A stretch of 64,000 nucleotides of DNA from Cronobacter muytjensii ATCC 51329. GTDB lineage: Bacteria; Pseudomonadota; Gammaproteobacteria; Enterobacterales; Enterobacteriaceae. This document shows positions 34,922 through 43,592 of this stretch, piece by piece (within the stretch, counting starts at the first letter, position 1; each line of letters opens with the position of its first letter). The stretch is taken from contig NZ_CP012268.1 in assembly GCF_001277195.1 (NCBI RefSeq), forward strand, positions 2,108,001 through 2,172,000, given 5' to 3'. The position numbers and the translations under genes were made by a program. The notes beneath the pieces were generated by a model. The model made no database searches. It was not told the DNA's origin and worked only from the letters and a program-made list of their open reading frames with translations.

Positions 34922-37900
34922 ACAATCATCCCCAGCAGCGCCTGGAGCGGGTGGCGCACGCCGCTGCCCTCGATACGTTTTACCTGGCTGCGGCACGAAT
35001 AGCCGGTCGCAAGGCAGCGGGCGCGCGGCAGCCGCTGCATCGCCTGATGCCAGGAGAGCTCATAGATGCCGAGCGAATTCTTATGGTTGTTCACCTCATG
35101 CCCGTAAGTGCCCGCCATCCCGCAGCAGCCGACATTCACGCCTTCAAGTTTCGCACCGAACTTCGCGAAAATCGCCGCCCACTGTCCGGCAGTGGCTGGC
35201 AACGCGGTCACTTCGGTGCAGTGGCCGAAGAGATACCACGGCTCGCCAGCAACCGGCGCAGCCGGACGCGCCGCCAGCGCCGTGGTGAGCCACTCATGCA
35301 CCAGCTGCACGTGAAAATCGCCGCGCTCCGCGCCAAGCGTCTGCTTATATTCATCGCGATAACAGAGCACCAGCGCCGGGTCGACGCCCACCAGCGGCAT
35401 TCCAAGCGCCGCCACGCGGTTTAAGAAATCGGCCGTTTTACGCGCGGTTTTCGCGAAGCGCTGGAGAAAACCTTTGATGTGCTGCGCTTTACCGTTAGGT
35501 GAAAACGGCAGCACGACCGGCTGGAAGCCGAGCTTTTCGCACAATCGAACAAAATCAGCCACCACCTGCGCGTCGTAATAGCTGGTGAACGGATCCTGCA
35601 CCACCAGCACCGTGCGGGCTTTGTCCGCCTCCGGCAGCCGCTCCAGCTCTTCAAGCGTCATCCCGGCGCTGCGATGCCCCACCAGCTGCTGCTGGAGCGT
35701 TGGCGTCGAGAGCAACGGCAAATCGACCATGCCGATATGGCGCTCGGAAAGCGTGCGCACCCACGGCTGGCTCATGAAGAAGTTAAACGTTTTCGGCGCG
35801 CGGGCCATCAGCGGCGCGTAGCTCTCGACGGTCGCTATCAGATGATCGCGCATCGGACGCAGATAACGCGTGTGGTAGAGCTGCAAAAAGCGCGAGCGGA
35901 ATTCCGGCACGTCGATTTTGATCGGGCACTGGGTGGAGCAGGCTTTACAGGCGAGGCAGCCGCTCATCGCCTCTTTGACCTCGTGCGAAAAATCGTACTC
36001 GCCCCGCCCCGCGTGCCAGCTGTTGCGGGTGCGCTCAATCAGTGAGCGCAGGCTCGCGCGCTTTTGCGGCAGCGCTTTCTCAAGCTGTAGCGGGTCGAGG
36101 CCGCGATCCGAGAGCAGCCGCAGCCATTCGCGCACAAGCGTAGCGCGCCCTTTCGGCGAATGAATACGGTTACTGGTGATTTTCATCGACGGACACATCG
36201 GGCTTTTCACGTCGAAGTTAAAGCACAGGCCGTTGCCGTTGCACTCCATCGCGCCGCGCCAGGAAGTGCGTACCGCAAGCGGGATCTGCCGGTCGAACGT
36301 GCCGCGCTTCACCGCGTCCACTTTCATCATCGGCGCGTCCAGGCCATACGGCGCGCAGATTTTACCGGGGTTCAGCCGGTTATCCGGATCGAATGCCGCC
36401 TTGATGCGCCGCAGCTCGTCATACAACGTGTCGCCAAAAAACGCCGGGCTGTATTCGGCGCGAAAACCTTTGCCGTGTTCGCCCCACAGTAGCCCACCAT
36501 AGCGGGCAGTGAGCGCGACGACGTCATCGGAGATGCGCTTCATGAGCATCTCCTGCTGCGGATCGCACATATCCAGCGCCGGGCGTACGTGCAGCACGCC
36601 CGCGTCAACGTGGCCGAACATGCCATAGCTCAGGCCGTGGCTATCCAGCAGCGCGCGGAACTCGGCGATGTAATCAGCCAGATGCTCCGGCGGCACGCAG
36701 GTATCCTCGGCAAAAGGAATCGGCTTGGCGAGCCCTTTTGCATTGCCCAGCAGACCGACCGCCTTTTTACGCATGGCGTAAATGCGCTCGACGCCCGCGA
36801 GTTCCTGGCAAACCTGCCAGCCGATAATGCCGCTCTGCCCGCCGGCCATCTGTTCATCCAGACGCGCGCAGAGTGCCGCAACGCGCCCGTCGATAAGCGC
36901 TTCGTCATCCCCGGCGAACTCGACGATGTTGAGCCCGAGCATCTCTTTATCCGGCACGTCGGTAATCAGCTCGCGCACCGAATGCCAGACGATATCTTCG
37001 CGCGCCAGGTTCAGCACGCGCGAATCGACGGTCTCGACAGAGAGCGCCTGCGCCTCGACCATAAACGGCGCGCTGCGCAGCGCCGAGTCAAACGAATCAT
37101 ATTTCACGTTCACCAGACGGCGCACTTTCGGCAGCGGCGTGATGTCGAGCCGCGCTTCGGTGATAAACGCCAGCGTGCCTTCCGATCCGCACAGAATACG
37201 GGTCAGGTCGAATTCTGAAAGTGAGTCATTAAAAACGTGGCGCAGATCGTAGCCGGTGAGAAAGCGGTTGAGCTTTGGAAATTTCTCAAGGATCAGCGCG
37301 CGCTGCTCGCGGCAGCGCTCCAGCACGGTGTGGTAGACACGCCCGAGCGTGGTCTGCGCGCGGCCCAGCTCTTCGGCAAGGGCGGTCGGCATCGCCTGGG
37401 TGTCGAGGATATCGCCGCCCAGCAGCACCGCCCGCACGCCGAGAACATGATCGGACGTTTTGCCGTAAACCAGCGAGCCTTGCCCGGAGGCGTCGGTGTT
37501 GATCATCCCTCCAAGCGTGGCGCGGTTGCTCGTGGAGAGCTCCGGCGAAAAAAAGTAGCCATAGGGCTTCAGGTATTCATTGAGCTGATCTTTAATGACG
37601 CCAGCCTCGACCCGCACCCAGCCCTGCTCCGGGTTGATTTCGATGATGCGGTTCATATAGCGCGACATATCAACGACGATCCCCTGGTTCAGGGACTGGC
37701 CGTTGGTGCCAGTGCCGCCGCCGCGCGGAGTGAAAATCAGCGATGTAAAACGGGGTTCGGCGGCGAGGCGCGCCATCAGCGCCACGTCAGCGGTTGAGCG
37801 GGGGAAAATCACCGCATCGGGAAGGAGCTGATAGATACTGTTGTCGGTCGCCATCGTGAGGCGATCGGCGTAATTCGTGGCGGTATCGCCGGTAAAACCT

Positions 37901-37974
37901 TGTTGCTCCAGTGCCTGCAAAAAGTTCAGCACCACCTGTACCAGCCCTGGCGCCTGAGAAATTTGTGGGATCAT
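34918..37974 (-). CDS. ydiJ: FAD/4Fe-4S D-2-hydroxyacid dehydrogenase YdiJ
   Basis: Large flavin and iron-sulfur oxidoreductase; E. coli YdiJ has been linked to D-2-hydroxyglutarate oxidation. The 1018 residues begin with a PCMH-type FAD-binding domain (about 40-270; FTPRGGGTGTNGQSLN and STSNRATLGGMINTDASGQG). An FAD-oxidase C-terminal domain follows (about 280-540). A ferredoxin-like domain has CLACKACSTQCP near 660, and the CCG-type C-terminal region has NVGCCGMAGTYGHE. It is divergent from ydiK and coupled to menI. Substrate assignment rests on the family. Confidence 0.93.
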   Translation of the reverse strand: MIPQISQAPGLVQVVLNFLQALEQQGFTGDTATNYADRLTMATDNSIYQLLPDAVIFPRSTADVALMARLAAEPRFTSLIFTPRGGGTGTNGQSLNQGIVVDMSRYMNRIIEINPEQGWVRVEAGVIKDQLNEYLKPYGYFFSPELSTSNRATLGGMINTDASGQGSLVYGKTSDHVLGVRAVLLGGDILDTQAMPTALAEELGRAQTTLGRVYHTVLERCREQRALILEKFPKLNRFLTGYDLRHVFNDSLSEFDLTRILCGSEGTLAFITEARLDITPLPKVRRLVNVKYDSFDSALRSAPFMVEAQALSVETVDSRVLNLAREDIVWHSVRELITDVPDKEMLGLNIVEFAGDDEALIDGRVAALCARLDEQMAGGQSGIIGWQVCQELAGVERIYAMRKKAVGLLGNAKGLAKPIPFAEDTCVPPEHLADYIAEFRALLDSHGLSYGMFGHVDAGVLHVRPALDMCDPQQEMLMKRISDDVVALTARYGGLLWGEHGKGFRAEYSPAFFGDTLYDELRRIKAAFDPDNRLNPGKICAPYGLDAPMMKVDAVKRGTFDRQIPLAVRTSWRGAMECNGNGLCFNFDVKSPMCPSMKITSNRIHSPKGRATLVREWLRLLSDRGLDPLQLEKALPQKRASLRSLIERTRNSWHAGRGEYDFSHEVKEAMSGCLACKACSTQCPIKIDVPEFRSRFLQLYHTRYLRPMRDHLIATVESYAPLMARAPKTFNFFMSQPWVRTLSERHIGMVDLPLLSTPTLQQQLVGHRSAGMTLEELERLPEADKARTVLVVQDPFTSYYDAQVVADFVRLCEKLGFQPVVLPFSPNGKAQHIKGFLQRFAKTARKTADFLNRVAALGMPLVGVDPALVLCYRDEYKQTLGAERGDFHVQLVHEWLTTALAARPAAPVAGEPWYLFGHCTEVTALPATAGQWAAIFAKFGAKLEGVNVGCCGMAGTYGHEVNNHKNSLGIYELSWHQAMQRLPRARCLATGYSCRSQVKRIEGSGVRHPLQALLGMIV

Positions 37975-38188
37975 GGATCTTGACCCTGCCTGACATTTAG
38001 ATGTTGGAAGTTATCGTTTGCGTTGCGCATTCAAGGTTGTATCACATTTTTATATGTCACGCCCGCCAGAAATGCGCCGGGGCAGCGGCTATCCAAACGC
38101 CCGGAAATCACTCATCATATGAGCGCCCCGACCGGGGCGGGAACGCCGCTTTGGGCGTAACGCGTATGACAAAAGGTGAATGTGGTTT

Positions 38189-39307
38189 ATGGTAAAACTT
38201 CGACAGCCCATGGACGTGCCGCAAATTCTGCTGTCCGTGTTGTTTCTTTCGGTCATGATCATCGCCTGCCTGTGGATTGTGCAGCCCTTTATTCTGGGGT
38301 TTGCGTGGGCAGGCACGGTGGTCATCGCCACCTGGCCGCTGCTGCTGCGGCTGCAGAAGATGCTGTGGGGCAGACGCTCACTGGCCGTAGTGGTGATGGT
38401 TCTGATGCTCATTATGCTGTTTGTGATTCCGGTAGCGTTGCTGGTTAACAGCCTCGTGGATAACAGCGCGCCGTTTATTCACTGGCTGACCTCCGGCCAG
38501 ATGACCATTCCGGAACTGGCGTGGCTCAACAGCATCCCGTATGTGGGCGATAAATTGTATCTCGGCTGGCACAACCTGGTGGAGAGCGGCGGCTCGGCCA
38601 TCATGGCGAAAGTGCGGCCGTATCTGGGCACGACGACCGGCTGGTTTATCGGCCAGGCCGCGCATATCGGCAGACTGCTGATGCATTGCGGCCTGATGCT
38701 GCTGTTCAGCGCCCTCCTCTACTGGCGCGGCGAGCAGGTGGCCTTTGGCATTCGCCACTTCGCTATCCGCCTGGCCTCAAAACGCGGCGACGCGGCGGTG
38801 GTGCTGGCAGGCCAGGCGATCCGCGCCGTGGCGCTCGGCGTGGTGGTCACGGCGCTGGTGCAGGGCGTGCTTGGCGGTATCGGGCTTGCGATTTCTGGCA
38901 TCCCTTACGCCACGCTCCTGACCGTCGTGATGATCTTAAGCTGTCTGGTGCAGCTTGGCCCGCTGCCGGTGCTGGTGCCGGCGATTATCTGGCTTTACTG
39001 GAGCGGCGATGCCACCTGGGGCACCGTGCTGCTGGTCTGGAGCGCGGTCGTCGGCACGCTCGACAACGTTATTCGTCCGGTGCTTATCCGCATGGGTGCG
39101 GATCTGCCGATGGTGCTGATCCTGTCGGGCGTTATCGGCGGGCTTATCGCGTTCGGGATGATTGGCCTGTTTATCGGCCCGGTGCTGCTGGCGGTTTCCT
39201 GGCGCTTGTTCTCGGTGTGGGTGCGTGAAGCCCCGCTCCCGGAGAATAATTCGGAAATTGTGATCGAGGCGCTGGAAGAAAGTGAGAAAGAGAAAGTAAA
39301 TAAATAA
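38189..39307 (+). CDS. ydiK: AI-2E family inner membrane protein YdiK
   Basis: Integral membrane protein of the AI-2E transporter (UPF0118) family with about eight hydrophobic segments in 372 residues. The substrate of YdiK itself is not established. Recognisable segments are WIVQPFILGFAWAGTVVIATWP near the N-terminus and VVGTLDNVIRPVLIRMGADLP near the C-terminus. The start giving MVKLRQPMDV has AGGTG 11 nt upstream and fits E. coli; a further in-frame ATG at 38180 is too close to this Shine-Dalgarno sequence. A terminator follows, then rprA. Confidence 0.92.
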   Translation: MVKLRQPMDVPQILLSVLFLSVMIIACLWIVQPFILGFAWAGTVVIATWPLLLRLQKMLWGRRSLAVVVMVLMLIMLFVIPVALLVNSLVDNSAPFIHWLTSGQMTIPELAWLNSIPYVGDKLYLGWHNLVESGGSAIMAKVRPYLGTTTGWFIGQAAHIGRLLMHCGLMLLFSALLYWRGEQVAFGIRHFAIRLASKRGDAAVVLAGQAIRAVALGVVVTALVQGVLGGIGLAISGIPYATLLTVVMILSCLVQLGPLPVLVPAIIWLYWSGDATWGTVLLVWSAVVGTLDNVIRPVLIRMGADLPMVLILSGVIGGLIAFGMIGLFIGPVLLAVSWRLFSVWVREAPLPENNSEIVIEALEESEKEKVNK

Positions 39308-39310
39308 ATG

Positions 39311-39333
39311 GAGGCGGGGAAACCCGCCTTTTA
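39311..39333 (+). terminator. Rho-independent terminator of ydiK
   Basis: GAGGCGGG-gaaa-CCCGCCTTTT: GC stem, GAAA loop and short T-run within a few bases of the ydiK stop. Confidence 0.85.
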
Positions 39334-39437
39334 CTTAAGTATTACTTATTAATTATTTCACATCCCTACTGGTCAGACCCGTGATTTATCGTAAATTCCG
39401 TCCTTTGCCGCGTTAATAATTCATTAACGCTGAACTA

Positions 39438-39481
39438 TTGAGACGAATCTGATCGACGCAAAAAATGGATAAGCCTACTAT
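39438..39481 (+). promoter_or_regulatory. rprA promoter with conserved RcsB region
   Basis: TTGAGACGAATCTGATCGAC (from 39438) is conserved with the region upstream of E. coli rprA that responds to RcsB. TACTAT at 39476-39481 is the -10 element, 7 bp before the RNA start. Confidence 0.7.
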
Positions 39482-39487
39482 TAATCC

Positions 39488-39592
39488 ACGGTTATAAATC
39501 AACGCCTTGATTTATAAACATGGAAATCCCCTGAGTGAAACAACGAATTGCTGTGTGTAGTCTTTGCCCATCTCCCACGATGGGCTTTTTTT
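39488..39592 (+). ncRNA. rprA: Small regulatory RNA RprA
   Basis: Hfq-dependent sRNA that activates rpoS translation and is induced by the Rcs envelope stress system. The sequence from ACGGTTATAAATCAACGCCT onward is almost identical to E. coli RprA. It includes the conserved GGAAATCCCCTGAGTGAAAC and the terminator stem GCCCATCTCCCACGATGGGC with eight T. Differences from E. coli are mainly in the first hairpin loop. Synteny (directly behind ydiK) agrees. Confidence 0.95.
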
Positions 39593-39610
39593 TATTCTTT
39601 AACTGGCTAA

Positions 39611-41980
39611 TTATTGTTCAATAAAGCACTCGCTCAGCATCCGCCAGCTATTTCCAAGCTCCTGAGTTTCGCCTTCAACGATAATGGTGCCGCAGCTGCG
39701 AATATCGCCGCTATTAGCCCCAACGCGTATTTCAAACTCGCCAGGCTCGACGATACGCGCGCCATCGCGACGGGTGAAATTGAGCATATCGACCGGCACG
39801 CGAAACGTCATCCGTGCCGTGGCGCCAGGCGCCAGCGAGACACGCCCAAAGGCCTTCAACTCCTGTACGGGGCGCACCAGTGACGCCACTTTATCGCGTA
39901 CATACAGTTGCACCACCTCGCTGCCCGCCTGAGCACCGCTGTTGGTTACAGTGACCGATACATCAACCTCGCCTGTCATCGGCACCCGCGACCGGGCTAT
40001 CTCCAGCGCGCCGTAGCGGAATTCGGTCCAGGTTTTGCCGTAGCCGAACGGGTAACGCGAGCCGAAGTGAAACGCATACGGCGTGCCGCCGCTTTTCAGC
40101 TTATGGTTGTAGTAGTAAGGCATCGCGCCTGCGCTTTTCGGTACCGATACCACTAACCGACCCTGCGGCTCTGCCTTGCCGGTAAGCAGATCGGCAATGG
40201 CATGTCCGCCCTCCTGGCCTGGCGCCCAGGCCATTACCCAGGCGGCCACACGCGGCTCCAGCCCGCCAAGATGATAGGGCCGCCCGCCGGTCATCACCAC
40301 GACCACCGGTTTGCCGGTCTCCACCAGCGCCTCCAGTAGCTGTTGCTGCACGCCCGGCAGTTGCAGGCTGTCGGTGTCGGAACCTTCACCTACAGTGCCG
40401 CTCTGGAACAACCCGGAAAGATCGCCCACAAACGCCAGCACCACGTCGCTTTCCGCAGCGAGCGCCGCTGCCTCGGGGATGAGCGACACGTCGTCTGAGA
40501 CCGGCGATTGCTGCATCGGTTTTTCGCCGCTGTCGCCAGGGAACACCGGCGCGCCTGCCATACGTTTCTCAATAATATGACAGCCTTTGGCATAGCCCGT
40601 GAGCGCGCTGCCGAGTTGTTCGCGCAGTGCGGCAAGAGGCGTCGTCACCTGGCTTGTCTGCTCCAGCATATCGCTGATGATGAGATGCACCGGGAAGCTG
40701 TAGCCGCTCAGCAGCGCCAGCGGATCGTCCGCGGTCGGCCCGACGACCGCCACGCGCGGCGCGCCCTGAAGCGGCAGCACGCCGTTATTTTCAAGCAGCG
40801 TCAGCGAACGCGCCGCCACCTCGCGGGCGGTGCGCCGCGTCTCGTCGCTCTGCAGCGTAATGCTGTTTTCATCGGCATACGGATGTTCAAACAGCCCGAG
40901 ACGGAATTTCTCGGTTAAGACGCGCGCCACAATCTCATCTACTTTTTCCATCGTGATAAGCCCACGCGCCAGCGCGTCCGCCAGATGGCGCGCGCAGTCA
41001 TCCTTCGGCAGTTCGATATCAAGCCCCGCGTTAAAGGCGAGCGCCGCCGAGTGCGCCGCGTCCTGCGCCACGCCGTGATGCTGATGCAGCAGGCTCACGC
41101 CGCCGTAGTCGGCGACGATAATGCCGTCGAAGCCCCACTGCTCGCGCAGCACCTGCGTGAGCAGAAAATCATCGGCGTGGGTCGGCACATTATCGATATC
41201 GTGATAAGCGGGCATTACGGAGCCCGCTTGCGCCAGCTTAATCGCCATTTCGAACGGCAGCAGGAAGGTGTCGTTAAGTTCGCAAAAGCCGAGGTGAACC
41301 GGCGCATGGTTGCGCGCCCCTTCGCTGAAAGAGTGCCCCACATAATGTTTGAGCGTCGCCAGCAGATCCCGCTGCGGCCCCTGAAGTCCTTTTACGTAGT
41401 GCGTCGCCATCACGCCCACCAGCCACGGATCTTCGCCGAAGGTCTCTTCGGTGCGGCCCCAGCGCACGTCGCGGGACACATCGAGCACCGGCGCGAGGCC
41501 CTGATGACAGCCAACGGCGCGCGCTTCGCGCCCTATCGCCTGCGCCGCCTGCTCCACCAGCTGCGGATCCCAGGTCGAGCCGTAGTTAAGCGACGACGGG
41601 AACAGCGTCGCGTCTTTGCATAACAGCCCCACCAGGCACTCTTCATGAAACATGGCGGGAATGCCGAGCCGCGTCTCTTCCACCAGCATTTTCTGCAACC
41701 GGTTGGCGGCGCGCACGCCCTCCTGCGGCGCGACGATATGGGTGCCGAGCGGGCGGGTTATCTGCCCCGCGCCGCGTTTCAGGCGCTCGGCCAGCGCCGC
41801 CTGCTGGGTCGCGCCGGAAAACTCATCGCTAAGATCGGTGCGCTCCCGGTGGTCGCCCTCCGGCGACAGCACCAGCCAGTAAGCGTGCATCTGGGCGAAT
41901 TTCTCCTCCGGCGTCATGCGGGCGAGCAAATCGGCGACGCGTTCAGCCACCGGACGGGTTGGGTCCTTATAGATAGTCAT
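39611..41980 (-). CDS. Glycoside hydrolase family 3 enzyme (beta-glucosidase/beta-xylosidase)
   Basis: A 789-residue GH3 glycosidase, likely cleaving beta-linked oligosaccharides or glycosides imported by the adjacent symporter. Domains are an N-terminal TIM barrel (about 15-350) with LKHYVGHS (Lys211-His212) and the nucleophile Asp291 in IIVADYGG, then an alpha/beta sandwich (about 390-620). A fibronectin III-like domain is C-terminal (about 680-770). There is no signal peptide, so unlike periplasmic BglX it should be cytoplasmic, consistent with a dedicated importer. Its Shine-Dalgarno sequence lies in the final codons of the symporter gene, 3 nt away. Glucosidase and xylosidase cannot be separated by eye. 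Confidence 0.9.
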   Translation of the reverse strand: MTIYKDPTRPVAERVADLLARMTPEEKFAQMHAYWLVLSPEGDHRERTDLSDEFSGATQQAALAERLKRGAGQITRPLGTHIVAPQEGVRAANRLQKMLVEETRLGIPAMFHEECLVGLLCKDATLFPSSLNYGSTWDPQLVEQAAQAIGREARAVGCHQGLAPVLDVSRDVRWGRTEETFGEDPWLVGVMATHYVKGLQGPQRDLLATLKHYVGHSFSEGARNHAPVHLGFCELNDTFLLPFEMAIKLAQAGSVMPAYHDIDNVPTHADDFLLTQVLREQWGFDGIIVADYGGVSLLHQHHGVAQDAAHSAALAFNAGLDIELPKDDCARHLADALARGLITMEKVDEIVARVLTEKFRLGLFEHPYADENSITLQSDETRRTAREVAARSLTLLENNGVLPLQGAPRVAVVGPTADDPLALLSGYSFPVHLIISDMLEQTSQVTTPLAALREQLGSALTGYAKGCHIIEKRMAGAPVFPGDSGEKPMQQSPVSDDVSLIPEAAALAAESDVVLAFVGDLSGLFQSGTVGEGSDTDSLQLPGVQQQLLEALVETGKPVVVVMTGGRPYHLGGLEPRVAAWVMAWAPGQEGGHAIADLLTGKAEPQGRLVVSVPKSAGAMPYYYNHKLKSGGTPYAFHFGSRYPFGYGKTWTEFRYGALEIARSRVPMTGEVDVSVTVTNSGAQAGSEVVQLYVRDKVASLVRPVQELKAFGRVSLAPGATARMTFRVPVDMLNFTRRDGARIVEPGEFEIRVGANSGDIRSCGTIIVEGETQELGNSWRMLSECFIEQ

Positions 41981-41983
41981 CGG

Positions 41984-43372
41984 TTACTCCTGAATTGCAG
42001 GCTTGAGAGAGGCGGTGTCTTCGCGCACCTGGCGCTTTTGCACCAGCTCCGCGGCGATAGCGGCCACGCGACGGCTGCTGAGCTGATAGAAGCAGAGCAG
42101 TAGCGCCATCAGTAAAAACAGCGCGCAGGGGATAAGCGTGAACAGCGCGTTAATGGTGGTCAGCACGCTGGCGCTTTGCGTGGCCTGGTTTGGCAGGTAA
42201 TCGACCATGCCGAGGATCCAGCCCACCACCGCGCCGCCGAGCGCCAGGCCGAGCTTGATGGCGAAGAGCGCGGTTGAGAACACCAGCCCGTCAAGGCGGC
42301 GTCCGCTGCGGTGTTCTTCATAGTCCACCACGTCGGAAAACATGGTCCATTGCAGCGGTGTGGTGAGGTTCTGAATAAAGCTGAAGACAATATTGATAGC
42401 GAAAATTAACCAGACGGCGGTTGGGGGAATAAAGAAGATCAGCGCCGCGAGCGCCACAAAGCTAATAATGGTCCACTGATAAGAACGCACGCGGTCATAT
42501 TTTCCGAGCAGGCGTTCTGATAATAACGCGCCGGTCAGATTCGCCACCATGCCGGCGACAATAAATAAAAACACCAGATCCGGGCGCAGCAGCACATACT
42601 TCACGTAATACATTGTCGCGGAGCCGCGCGTGACCACAGCGGTTAATAGTAAAATATTAAACAGGAAAATGATGCGCCACTGGCTGTTAGCCGCCAGCAG
42701 TTTTAAATCTTTCAGCATGGAGCTGCTGGCGTCATTCACCGGCAGATAACGCTCGCGGGTCATAAAAAAGCAGCAAAAGAAAAGTACCACGCCGAGCGCG
42801 CCCATCAGGCCCATTGCGTAGAAATAGCCTTTCTGCGCGTTGCCGCTGCCGAGCCAGTCGACCATCGGCAGCGCAATCACGGTAACAATAAGCCCGCCGA
42901 TAAAAGAGAGCCCGAAGCGCCAGGATTGCAGCGAATGGCGCTCGCGTGGGTCCATGGTCAGCGAGCCGGGCATGGCGCAATAGGGCACGTTAATGGCAGA
43001 GTAAACGAGGCTCAGGATGCTGTAAGTGACGCAAGCGTAAACGATTTTCGTGGTTTCGCCAGCCTGTGGCACATAGAAAGTAATAAGACAACTCACGCCG
43101 AAAGGAATGGCGAACCAGAGCAGCCAGGGGCGGAAACGGCCATAGCGAGTACGGGTGCGGTCCACCAGCGCGCCGATGCAGGGATCGACAAACGCGTCCA
43201 CCGCCCTGACCAGTAAAAACATGGTGCCCATAATCGCTGCGGGCAGACCGAAAACATCCGTATAAAAATAGGCGAGAAATAGCGTCGCGGTTTGCCAGAC
43301 CAGCGCGCTCGCCATATCGCCTAAGCCGTATCCTATTTTATCTTTTGTCGTAAGAGCAGAGGTGAGGTTCAT
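41984..43372 (-). CDS. GPH family glycoside:cation symporter (YicJ/XynP-like)
   Basis: Inner membrane sugar symporter of the glycoside-pentoside-hexuronide family with about 12 membrane segments in 462 residues. Signatures are KIGYGLGDMASAL at the N-terminus, the loop DPCIGALVDRTRTRYGRFRPW, and SDVVDYEEHRSGRRLDGLVFS. The open frame extends to 43486, but the ATG at 43372 gives the family start and has AAGG upstream. It forms a two-gene operon with the GH3 enzyme. Substrates are probably beta-glucosides or beta-xylosides, inferred from the partner. Confidence 0.9.
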   Translation of the reverse strand: MNLTSALTTKDKIGYGLGDMASALVWQTATLFLAYFYTDVFGLPAAIMGTMFLLVRAVDAFVDPCIGALVDRTRTRYGRFRPWLLWFAIPFGVSCLITFYVPQAGETTKIVYACVTYSILSLVYSAINVPYCAMPGSLTMDPRERHSLQSWRFGLSFIGGLIVTVIALPMVDWLGSGNAQKGYFYAMGLMGALGVVLFFCCFFMTRERYLPVNDASSSMLKDLKLLAANSQWRIIFLFNILLLTAVVTRGSATMYYVKYVLLRPDLVFLFIVAGMVANLTGALLSERLLGKYDRVRSYQWTIISFVALAALIFFIPPTAVWLIFAINIVFSFIQNLTTPLQWTMFSDVVDYEEHRSGRRLDGLVFSTALFAIKLGLALGGAVVGWILGMVDYLPNQATQSASVLTTINALFTLIPCALFLLMALLLCFYQLSSRRVAAIAAELVQKRQVREDTASLKPAIQE

Positions 43373-43551
43373 TATTATTGGCCTTATCAACGTTAGAAAG
43401 CGTGTTGTCTCGCACGCAAACCACGGGTGCGATATCAGGCCTAAGTATTGTGAACGCGTCGCCCCCCAACAATTGCAGAAATCCACAGCCAGTTTATGAT
43501 TTTTTGCTTTTTCCCGTATTTGTGATGGGGTGCAAATTACTCGCCCAAAAT

Positions 43552-43578
43552 AAAAAACCCGCCATCAGGCGGGTTTTT
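43552..43578 (-). terminator. Rho-independent terminator of ppsA
   Basis: AAAAAACCCGCC-atca-GGCGGGTTTTT is symmetrical with A- and T-runs on both sides. It directly follows the ppsA stop and could also stop transcription from the other side. The rest of the gap to the symporter start (43373-43551) shows no gene. Confidence 0.9.
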
Positions 43579-43592
43579 AAAATATATTGCTA

